Origin: JBGPOS01 sp041488155
Lineage (GTDB): Bacteria > Chloroflexota > Dehalococcoidia > Tepidiformales > Tepidiformaceae
Reading direction: 5' to 3'
Assembly: GCA_041488155.1 (NCBI GenBank)
Contig: JBGPOS010000144.1
Location: forward strand, 1 to 5,014
Length of the DNA: 5,014 nt
The translations under genes and the position numbers were made by a program. Positions 1-4,745 of this stretch are shown here, one piece after another (position 1 is the first letter of the stretch; the number at the start of each line of letters is the position of its first letter). The notes beneath the pieces were generated by a model. The model saw nothing but the letters and a program-made list of their open reading frames with translations, was not told where the DNA came from and made no database searches.

Positions 1-716
1 AGCGGGCCGGAGCCGTGGAAGTCTTCATGACCGCGGTGTCACCGGGGCAGGCGGCCCGCTTTCTGCTGAATCGCTACTATCCCAGTCACGAGGTGTACAT
101 CCACGCGCTGGCCGAGGTGCTCAAGCGCGAATACGCCGCCATCGTCCGCGCCGGCTTCGTGCTCCAGATCGACTGCCCCGACCTCGGCTCCGGCCGGAAC
201 AACCAGTTCCAGCACCTCACGCTCGCGGAGTTCCGGAAAGTGGCAGCCATGCACGTGGAGGCCCTCAACTTCGCGGTGGCCGAGCTTCCTCCGGATCGCA
301 TGCGCAGTCACGTCTGCTGGGGCAACTACGAAGGGCCGCACCACCGGGACGTGCCGCTGCGCGACATCATCGACATCCTCCTGACCGCGCGGCCCGCCGG
401 CCTCTCCGTGGAGGGCGCCAACCCGCGGCACGCGCACGAGTGGAACGTGTTCGAGACGGTGCGGCTCCCTGAAGGCAAGGTGCTCATCCCGGGAGTGCTC
501 GACACCACGACGAACTTCATCGAGCACCCGGAGCTGGTCGCGCAGCGGATCGTTCAGTACGCTCGAATAGTCGGGCGCGAGAACGTGATCGCGGGCGTCG
601 ACTGTGGCTTCGCGACCTTCGCCGGCCGCCCCACCGTCGAGCCGGCCATCGCGTGGGCCAAGCTCGGCGCGCTGGTCGAGGGCGCACGTCTGGCGTCGCG
701 GAAGCTGTGGGGGTAA
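1..716 (+). CDS. MetE-like cobalamin-independent methionine synthase II family protein (5' truncated by window)
   Basis: This is the C-terminal part of a UROD/MetE-like TIM-barrel protein. The family uses a zinc-bound thiolate to move methyl or alkyl groups; the best-known member is MetE, and many short single-domain members, related also to epoxyalkane:CoM transferase, have unknown substrates. The frame is open from base 3, and the GTG at 15 lies inside the conserved 'MTAVSPG' region, so the true start is upstream of the window. Counting from that GTG, the zinc ligands known for MetE can be placed: His99 and Cys101 in 'SHVCWGNYEG', Glu133 in 'GLSVEGAN', and Cys197 in 'GVDCGFAT'. The site therefore looks intact and the protein is probably active. 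It ends at TAA 714-716. Cytoplasmic. It is followed by about 500 bases without a clear gene, so it is not obviously co-transcribed with the lipoprotein genes downstream. Family assignment is strong; whether it makes methionine or acts on another thiol is not decidable here. Confidence 0.9.
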   Translation, partial: RAGAVEVFMTAVSPGQAARFLLNRYYPSHEVYIHALAEVLKREYAAIVRAGFVLQIDCPDLGSGRNNQFQHLTLAEFRKVAAMHVEALNFAVAELPPDRMRSHVCWGNYEGPHHRDVPLRDIIDILLTARPAGLSVEGANPRHAHEWNVFETVRLPEGKVLIPGVLDTTTNFIEHPELVAQRIVQYARIVGRENVIAGVDCGFATFAGRPTVEPAIAWAKLGALVEGARLASRKLWG

Positions 717-815
717 TCGCCGCGGAATCTCCCAGAACGCCGTATCCGAGGAGTCGGAACGAGCCAGGAGTGGGGGGATCAGATCCGATGACGGCAGCTC
801 GTCTACATCTCCTGC

Positions 816-977
816 ATGATCGCCAAGGGTTGGCGGGTCTATGTGGCACTCGATGGCGCGGTCAACCTCACTGTCGCAGAAACCCAGGGACAACCTCAGG
901 CCCAAGTGATGGAAGACCTCTCGGCCTGTGGAGAGCAGGTAAAAAGGATTGTCGGGGGTCAGGGGGAGTGTTGGTAG
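816..977 (+). CDS. possible small hypothetical protein (53 aa), doubtful
   Basis: ATG at 816 opens a 53-residue frame that ends at TAG 975-977; the frame is open back to base 792, just after a TGA at 789. The product begins 'MIAKGWRVYVALDGAVNL' and reads more like a soluble protein (alternating hydrophobic residues, acidic and Gln residues, two later Cys) than the Arg/Ser/Pro-rich shadow frames around it. Against it: there is no Shine-Dalgarno sequence before 816, the alternative GTG at 843 is also poorly supported, and I recognise no family. It could equally be a remnant of a decayed gene or chance. Function unknown. Confidence 0.22.
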   Translation: MIAKGWRVYVALDGAVNLTVAETQGQPQAQVMEDLSACGEQVKRIVGGQGECW

Positions 978-992
978 CTTTCTGGTGGCAAC

Positions 993-1014
993 CTTGGCTT
1001 CGCGCCTCGCCAAG
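993..1014. repeat. inverted repeat in intergenic region
   Basis: CTTGGC (993-998) and GCCAAG (1009-1014) form a perfect 6-bp stem around a 10-base spacer. No T-run follows on either strand, so it is not a standard intrinsic terminator. It could be an operator-like dyad for the downstream operon or chance. Confidence 0.3.
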
Positions 1015-1131
1015 CCCTTCACTGCATGCCTCGCGGAACGTGGGTATCTCGCTGCCCCTTGGGACGGATCGTAGCCCTTGGCGGATCTTCTCGGTTAAAG
1101 TGGGCTTGGGGAGGGTAGTGAGGGGGTCGCC

Positions 1132-1159
1132 TTGACAAACGAGAATCATAGGAGATAGC
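1132..1159 (+). promoter_or_regulatory. candidate sigma70-type promoter for the lipoprotein operon
   Basis: A perfect -35 hexamer TTGACA at 1132-1137 is followed, after 16 bases, by a weak -10 GATAGC at 1154-1159 (3 of 6 consensus positions). Transcription would begin around 1166, giving a leader of about 60 bases before the ATG at 1226. Position and the exact -35 match support it; the poor -10 keeps confidence low. Confidence 0.4.
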
Positions 1160-1213
1160 GTCAGGCGCGGCAGAAAAGTCCACCTCTAACGCACCATCGC
1201 TGACTCGATGCTC

Positions 1214-1220
1214 AAAGGGG
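1214..1220 (+). promoter_or_regulatory. ribosome binding site deciding the start of the first lipoprotein gene
   Basis: AAAGGGG lies five bases before the ATG at 1226. The upstream in-frame ATG at 1208 has no purine-rich sequence before it, which favours 1226 as the real start. Confidence 0.5.
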
Positions 1221-1225
1221 CTTTG

Positions 1226-1945
1226 ATGATCCGTCGGTTCGCCAAGCCGTCATCGCTGGGACGCAGTTGCGTCTGGTGGATGTCGTTCGCCGCCTCCGTG
1301 GCGGTGTGCGCCGGTTGTTCGACGCCCCAGGTTCAGAAGGCCTCAGATGCGGCGAGCGCCACCGGCGCAGCCGTCGCCCGCGACGAAGCAGTAACGGTCC
1401 TCCTGAACTATTTCGGCCTGGAGGGCCGAGCGATCGAAGAGGAACTCGTTGGCTGCATCGGCGCCGGGATCCGCAAGGGCCATCCGACCATGAGGATCGT
1501 TTCCCCTGATGAGTTCCGCCGGGCCGCCTTCCCCGACCTCGCGCCTGAAGCAGCGCCTAGGAATCCCCAGTACCTCGGCATGCTTCTGACCAATCCCCTT
1601 TTCAAGGAGCGCCTCTCGCCTTTGAACCTCCGCTATCTTATTGCGATCGGCGGCGCCACGAAGGTCGAGACGAAGGGCGGCGCCGTCCTGGCGGGCGGCT
1701 ACGGCGTTGGAATTCTAGTCGGCGCGTGGGTGTGGGATCGCAAGACTCAGCTCGTGGCTTCGATCCTGGATCTCAAACAAGCGCGGCCGGCAGCCGAGAT
1801 GGACGCGTCCACAGAGGGCACGGCGTGGCTGGTGCTGATCCAAGGGCTCCCTCTCGGCGTTCCAGCCTTCACGGAGACTAACGCCTGCACCGCGCTCGGC
1901 GACAAGGTAGCGCAATTCCTCCTCGACGCGTCGCGGGCTCGCTAG
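1226..1945 (+). CDS. predicted outer-membrane lipoprotein of unknown function (239 aa), with glycine-zipper-like segment
   Basis: A type II signal peptide starts with basic residues ('MIRRFAKPSSLGR'), has a hydrophobic core, and ends 'VCAGC', giving lipidated Cys31 followed by Ser, which predicts outer-membrane sorting. The mature part has a helical N-terminal half with 'EEELVGCIGAGIRKGHP', then 'IVSPDEFRRAAFPDLAPEAAP', then 'LNLRYLIAIGG'. That order (surface Cys, SPDEFR..FPD, RYL) matches my recollection of a recurrent unnamed lipoprotein family loosely like TolB-N/CsgG accessory proteins, but I cannot name it. A segment near residues 151-168 contains GxxxGxxxG spacing. Cys77 and Cys221 could form a disulfide in the periplasm. 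ATG 1226 is preferred over ATG 1208 because only 1226 has a ribosome binding site. It is the first gene of the operon, and its TAG overlaps the GTG of the next gene by one base. No catalytic motif is recognised. Confidence 0.8.
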   Translation: MIRRFAKPSSLGRSCVWWMSFAASVAVCAGCSTPQVQKASDAASATGAAVARDEAVTVLLNYFGLEGRAIEEELVGCIGAGIRKGHPTMRIVSPDEFRRAAFPDLAPEAAPRNPQYLGMLLTNPLFKERLSPLNLRYLIAIGGATKVETKGGAVLAGGYGVGILVGAWVWDRKTQLVASILDLKQARPAAEMDASTEGTAWLVLIQGLPLGVPAFTETNACTALGDKVAQFLLDASRAR

Positions 1946-2340
1946 TGGTGCGTGACCGTGCGGCTTGGAGGCGGCGACGAACCGTGAGGTGGCTGCTTAT
2001 CGTGATGGCGGCTGCCACGTTGCTCGCGGGATGCGCGACGACAGCGCTAACACCGGTGAACCGTCTGGGGGAGCTAAAGCCGGGAATGTCCACCAAGGCC
2101 GATGTTGAGCGCGTCCTTGGACCCCGGGACGGACTGGGCGGTGCGGCATTCCCGGCGGGGACCCGACCCGCGGCCGCCCACTACGAAATCTGGTACTACA
2201 TCAACTATCAGAAGAAGAGTGTTGACCGCGAGGTCTACACCGTCCTTCCTCGAATGCTGTTCGTATTTTTCGACAAGGATGTCTTCAAGGGATTCTGGTG
2301 GTTCGACCTCATCGGCGCCGAGGCGAGGCGACAGCGTTGA
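1945..2340 (+). CDS. BamE/SmpA-like small lipoprotein, copy 1
   Basis: Translated from GTG 1945, the 131-aa product has an Arg-rich n-region, a hydrophobic core and a textbook lipobox LAGC with Cys30; the +2 residue is Ala, so outer-membrane sorting is expected. Residues 41-60 ('LGELKPGMSTKADVERVLGP') match the start of the SmpA/OmlA (BamE) fold, where GM-S/T-xxxV-xxxLG-P is the family hallmark; 'WYYINY' (83-88) and the strand 'FVFFDKD' (106-112) complete the small alpha-beta fold. BamE itself is a non-essential lipoprotein of the BAM outer-membrane assembly complex, but many proteins share the fold, so a BAM role is not implied. The start is uncertain: GTG 1945 overlaps the previous stop (TAGTG), whereas GTG 1984, with GGAGG at 1967-1971, gives a compact signal peptide with Cys17. 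First of three tandem relatives and the most divergent, with 'GFWWFD' where the others have 'GYLWFSS'. Confidence 0.82.
   Translation: MVRDRAAWRRRRTVRWLLIVMAAATLLAGCATTALTPVNRLGELKPGMSTKADVERVLGPRDGLGGAAFPAGTRPAAAHYEIWYYINYQKKSVDREVYTVLPRMLFVFFDKDVFKGFWWFDLIGAEARRQR
2325..2328 (+). promoter_or_regulatory. ribosome binding site supporting the TTG start at 2337
   Basis: GAGG lies eight bases before TTG 2337, inside the end of the preceding gene. It supports a TTG start fused to the upstream TGA (TTGA), which gives a normal-length signal peptide. A rival is GGGAG at 2351-2355, five bases before GTG 2361. Confidence 0.35.
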
Positions 2341-2687
2341 AGTGGCGGGCGGGAGCGGTCGTGAGGGCCGTCATCGCCGTCGCGCTCGGACTGTGTTTCG
2401 GGGGATGCTACACGATCCCGTTCGGCTCGCCTCCGAGACAGGGGCGGCTGGAGCAGTTGAAACAAGGCGAGTCGACGCCCGCCGACGTGCTATTGCTCCT
2501 CGGCGAGCCTCGGGGTGATGGGGCCGTACGGTGGGCGGCTTCCTTGACCCCGCAGAAGGTCTGGTACTACGAGTACGTCGTACTGGCGTCCCAGGGGATC
2601 GACAACAAGGCCCTGCTCGTGTTCTTCGATGAAGATCGCTACGTGGGCTACCTCTGGTTCTCGTCGACGAATCTGATCAAGAAATGA
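2337..2687 (+). CDS. BamE/SmpA-like small lipoprotein, copy 2
   Basis: A 116-aa product if read from TTG 2337. The signal peptide 'MKWRAGAVVRAVIAVALGL' leads to 'CFGGC', with the likely lipidated Cys24 followed by Tyr; Phe at -3 is less usual than Leu. Residues 38-58 carry the BamE-type signature (LKQGESTPADV then LLGEP), followed by 'KVWYYEYVVL' (74-83) and the C-terminal strand and turn 'VFFDEDRYVGYLWFSS' (95-110). The last motif is almost identical in the next gene. Start choice: GTG 2298 would overlap the upstream gene by 43 bases with an unlikely Arg-rich leader; TTG 2337 overlaps the stop as TTGA and has GAGG upstream; GTG 2361 has GGGAG and a very short signal peptide. I favour 2337, with 2361 next. 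The stop overlaps the next start as ATGA, indicating translational coupling. Specific function unknown. Confidence 0.8.
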   Translation: MKWRAGAVVRAVIAVALGLCFGGCYTIPFGSPPRQGRLEQLKQGESTPADVLLLLGEPRGDGAVRWAASLTPQKVWYYEYVVLASQGIDNKALLVFFDEDRYVGYLWFSSTNLIKK

Positions 2688-3034
2688 CCGGCGTGCCGCC
2701 GCATCGAGCCGGAGCAGGCTTGATAGCTGGCCTGCTCGCGGTCGCCCTCGCTGGATGCAGTATCCAGGTGCAAGTGGGGCGCCGCCCCGAGGTGAGCGTG
2801 CTTGAGACCACCCTTAAGGCCGGTCAGTCGACCCAGGCTGACGTGCTGCGAGAGCTCGGGCCGCCAGTCGATCGAAGCATGTCGGCCATGCCGATCGAGG
2901 CTCCTCAGCGGATGATGTGGACGTATTACTATAGACACAGCAGCCTGAAAGACGCGCGCCAGTTCTTCCTGTTCGTGTATTTCGTCGACGATCGCTACGA
3001 TGGCTATCTGTGGTTCTCGAGTTTTCCGAACTGA
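2684..3034 (+). CDS. BamE/SmpA-like small lipoprotein, copy 3
   Basis: The ATG at 2684 sits in an ATGA overlap with the preceding stop and has little ribosome binding site of its own, so it probably depends on translational re-initiation. The 116-aa product has a signal peptide ending in a perfect lipobox LAGC with Cys25, followed by Ser (outer-membrane sorting expected). Residues 44-61 hold the BamE-like signature (LKAGQSTQADV then ELGPP), then 'MWTYYYRH' (78-85), and the C-terminal 'VYFVDDRYDGYLWFSS' (98-113). It is closest to copy 2, with short stretches conserved even in DNA, pointing to a local duplication that has since diverged. The fold assignment is good; partners are unknown. It is followed by 54 non-coding bases with no clear terminator, so transcription probably continues into the next lipoprotein gene. 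Confidence 0.85.
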   Translation: MTGVPPHRAGAGLIAGLLAVALAGCSIQVQVGRRPEVSVLETTLKAGQSTQADVLRELGPPVDRSMSAMPIEAPQRMMWTYYYRHSSLKDARQFFLFVYFVDDRYDGYLWFSSFPN

Positions 3035-3073
3035 AACACGGAAGGCGGGGTTGAGGCGGTCCTGGAACAGCAT

Positions 3074-3080
3074 AGGAGGA
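3074..3080 (+). promoter_or_regulatory. strong ribosome binding site
   Basis: AGGAGGA lies eight bases before ATG 3089. It is the best Shine-Dalgarno match in the window and sits at the only junction of the operon that is a gap rather than an overlap, so translation starts independently here. It favours ATG 3089 over the in-frame ATG 3104. Confidence 0.7.
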
Positions 3081-3088
3081 ACGAGGGA

Positions 3089-3889
3089 ATGAGGCCATTC
3101 CGGATGAAACTCATTTCCGCTGCGTTCACCGGCCTTCTCGCGATCGCGACTCTGCCAGGATGCGCTAAGCAGTTGGCCACCGCTGACAGGTCCGGTAATC
3201 GCTCGACTGATCGAAGGCCCCGGCAGTTGGAAAAGATCCCTCCCAGAGGTCTTGATTTCGTTATCCGTGACCGGCGCAGTGTGGGGGAAGTGTCGGTGCA
3301 GTTGGCGGTCTCCCCGGAAGTCTCCAAAGCATGGCCCGACGGGTTTTTCGCTGGGTTGGCGGAGGGCGGGGCGGCTGGGGCCGTCGGGGTCGGCACAGCT
3401 CTTCTCTTTCCTATGTACCAAGGCGCTGCCCTGGGCGTCCTGCTCGTGCCGCCGCTTGCCGTCTGGGGATACGCCAACTCCCGGCAGAACGCCACAGTGA
3501 CCAAAGCTCTTCAAGACATTGACTTCCCGAATCGTCTGCAAGCATCACTCGATTCGCGCTTCTTCAAGAACTCCCGTCCCGCGCCGGCCGGCGACCTTCG
3601 CCTCGAGGTAGGGATCATCCGATATGGCCTTCTCAACAACGTGCCCGGCGGTGAGATTCTATGCTTGAAAGTCGACGCGACCATCGTGCTGACCGCTTCA
3701 GATGGTGTGATCTTCGAAGATGACGTCTTCTGGAGTCACCTCACGCGCAGTGAAGATCTCCCGCCGGCCCGTTGCGCGTCACTGGGTAAATTCGCCGCCA
3801 AGGACGGCGCGCTCGTCCAACAGGTCTTCGACGAGGCCAGCGAGATCGTGTCGGCAGCGATCTTCCGGCGCCTGGGAGGGAAGCCATGA
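3089..3889 (+). CDS. predicted lipoprotein of unknown function (266 aa) with glycine-rich hydrophobic segment
   Basis: The signal peptide has basic residues (MRPFRMK), a hydrophobic core and lipobox LPGC, giving Cys25 followed by Ala. After a polar, Arg-rich linker (about 27-63) comes a beta-like stretch 'VSVQLAVSPEV', then a long hydrophobic glycine-rich region (about 86-129) containing G89xxxG93xxxG97 and a second apolar run ending 'VPPLAVWGY'. This could be a membrane-inserting or oligomerising hairpin. The C-terminal half has 'FPNRLQASLDSRFF' and 'GDLRLEVGIIRYGL', a pattern common in periplasmic accessory lipoproteins, and Cys192 and Cys229, which could pair. No family recognised with confidence and no catalytic motif seen. 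ATG 3089 is chosen for its AGGAGGA site. The stop overlaps the next start as ATGA, so these two larger lipoproteins are probably made in fixed proportion. Confidence 0.82.
   Translation: MRPFRMKLISAAFTGLLAIATLPGCAKQLATADRSGNRSTDRRPRQLEKIPPRGLDFVIRDRRSVGEVSVQLAVSPEVSKAWPDGFFAGLAEGGAAGAVGVGTALLFPMYQGAALGVLLVPPLAVWGYANSRQNATVTKALQDIDFPNRLQASLDSRFFKNSRPAPAGDLRLEVGIIRYGLLNNVPGGEILCLKVDATIVLTASDGVIFEDDVFWSHLTRSEDLPPARCASLGKFAAKDGALVQQVFDEASEIVSAAIFRRLGGKP
3874..3880 (+). promoter_or_regulatory. ribosome binding site of the last lipoprotein gene
   Basis: GGGAGGG lies five bases before ATG 3886, inside the end of the preceding gene. With the ATGA overlap it supports both coupled and independent initiation. 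Confidence 0.55.
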
Positions 3890-4647
3890 GCAAGATGGCT
3901 CAGTGTCTAGGCGCCATGGTCTTGGTGCTGTGCTCGGCATGCTCAAGCCGGGTATGGCAGTATCGCGGGGACATCACCCCCACCAGCTATCAAAGGATAG
4001 ACGGTCGAATTGAACGGTCGGTCGGCAAGCTTCGGCGGCTGGCCGTCGCGCCAATCAGATTCCAGAATGTGTTGGACATCTGGGAAGGATGGCCGACCGA
4101 GCCTCGCAAGGTGGAGCAACAAGCCGAGGTCACAGGACGGGTGATGTCGGCGACGCTGTCCTGGCTCTCCGCGAGAGGCTACGAGGCGGCTCCCCTGGAT
4201 CTTCACGAAGTGCTCTACTTGGAGAAACTTGGCCTCACGCCGGAGCGGGTGACGGAACAGCTCGACACGTTGGTCGCGTGGATGAGGTCCTCAGACGATG
4301 GTGCACAACCTCCGGAGAGCACCGCCGAGATCGTGCGGAGGCTGGGACGACCGCTCAATGTCGACGGGATCGTGGTCGTGGAGGGAATCAGGAGGCCCCC
4401 CAATATCACCGCGACCCTCGCCGTTCTCACGGCATCGTTGAGTTGGCCGTTGGTCTTCTTTGAAGGCAAGGTCGAAATGCGAGCAGATATTTACGAGGTG
4501 GCAACCGGAAAGGTTGTGTGGAGGGGTAAGGCGAGGGAGTTTTACGGGGCGAGCGTGTTCAAGAGTCAGGGTTTGGTTGGGTCGGTGCCGGCACGGCTGT
4601 TTGGAGAACTCGAACACGCCGTTCCCCGTGTTCTGGTGGAGGAATGA
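3886..4647 (+). CDS. predicted lipoprotein with TolB-N/CsgG/GNA1162-like layout (253 aa)
   Basis: A short signal peptide ends 'VLCSAC', giving probable lipidated Cys19 followed by Ser; Cys at -3 is unusual. The mature protein follows a plan common to TolB N-terminal, CsgG and GNA1162/DUF799-type periplasmic domains: a first strand 'KLRRLAVAPIRF' (48-59), helices including 'VMSATLSWLSARGYEAAPLD' (86-105), a helix-turn-strand 'RRLGRPLNVDGIVVVEGI' (151-168) where a 'dedicated' Asp precedes the strand, and late strands 'KVEMRADIYEVATGKVVW' (195-212), the typical 'D...tGkvvW' ending. In these families the domain works in outer-membrane secretion or assembly complexes rather than as an enzyme. It lacks evidence of the CsgG transmembrane hairpins, so a curli-type pore is not claimed. 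An apolar stretch about 174-192 lies between the strands. Last gene of the operon; it converges on the CoA-transferase gene. Family assignment is from pattern only. Confidence 0.78.
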   Translation: MSKMAQCLGAMVLVLCSACSSRVWQYRGDITPTSYQRIDGRIERSVGKLRRLAVAPIRFQNVLDIWEGWPTEPRKVEQQAEVTGRVMSATLSWLSARGYEAAPLDLHEVLYLEKLGLTPERVTEQLDTLVAWMRSSDDGAQPPESTAEIVRRLGRPLNVDGIVVVEGIRRPPNITATLAVLTASLSWPLVFFEGKVEMRADIYEVATGKVVWRGKAREFYGASVFKSQGLVGSVPARLFGELEHAVPRVLVEE

Positions 4648-4681
4648 GGACCGGGCTCGTTCCCCCTGCTGTGGTGCCGCC

Positions 4682-4701
4682 GGCGGGGGACTAGCCCCGC
4701 C
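4682..4701. terminator. GC-only hairpin between convergent genes, possible bidirectional terminator
   Basis: GGCGGGG (4682-4688) and CCCCGCC (4695-4701) form a perfect 7-bp stem with a six-base loop. It lies 34 bases after the last lipoprotein gene and 44 bases after the end of the - strand CoA-transferase. No T-run follows on either strand, so it is not a canonical intrinsic terminator. An overlapping palindrome CCGCCGGCGG (4677-4686) could compete for pairing. Confidence 0.4.
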
Positions 4702-4745
4702 CTCGGTTCGACGTTACTGCTCCACCGCTCCCGGCAATAACTAGA

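Larger units (their letters stand above)
717..1225. other. long intergenic region upstream of the lipoprotein operon
   Basis: About 500 bases with no convincing gene. Long frames on both strands here are composition-driven and have no recognisable protein character. The region contains a small doubtful ORF (816-977), an inverted repeat (993-1014), a TTGACA box near 1132 and the ribosome binding site for the first lipoprotein gene at 1214-1220. No tRNA, IS end or CRISPR-like repeat is visible. The likely role of the right-hand part is the promoter and 5' leader of the operon. Confidence 0.6.

Noticed and set aside
776..786. Short palindrome GGATC-A-GATCC
   Set aside because: Only five bases per arm and no functional context; expected by chance.
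39..1022. Long - strand frame of 327 codons
   Set aside because: It lies mostly antisense to the MetE-like gene, whose motifs are unmistakable, and its product is rich in Arg, His, Asp and Val as expected of a reverse-complement shadow in GC-rich DNA.
653..1135. + strand frame of 160 codons running from the MetE-like gene into the intergenic region
   Set aside because: It starts inside the MetE-like coding region in another frame; the product is low-complexity Arg/Gly/Ser-rich with no motif.
868..1149. - strand frame of 93 codons in the intergenic region
   Set aside because: Pro/Arg/Ser-rich with no recognisable motif and no ribosome binding site; better explained by base composition.
1147..1154. 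CATAGGAG resembling a ribosome binding site, also seen at 3071-3078
   Set aside because: No start codon follows at a usable distance near 1154; the shared octamer is probably coincidence.
3035..3088. Possible internal promoter (TTGAGG at 3051) before the 266-aa lipoprotein gene
   Set aside because: No acceptable -10 box at 16-18 bases; the nearest CATAGG is only 14 bases away and overlaps the ribosome binding site.
2648..3541. Long - strand frame of 297 codons
   Set aside because: It is antisense to two genes with clear lipoprotein signal peptides, ribosome binding sites and paralogue conservation; no domain is recognisable.
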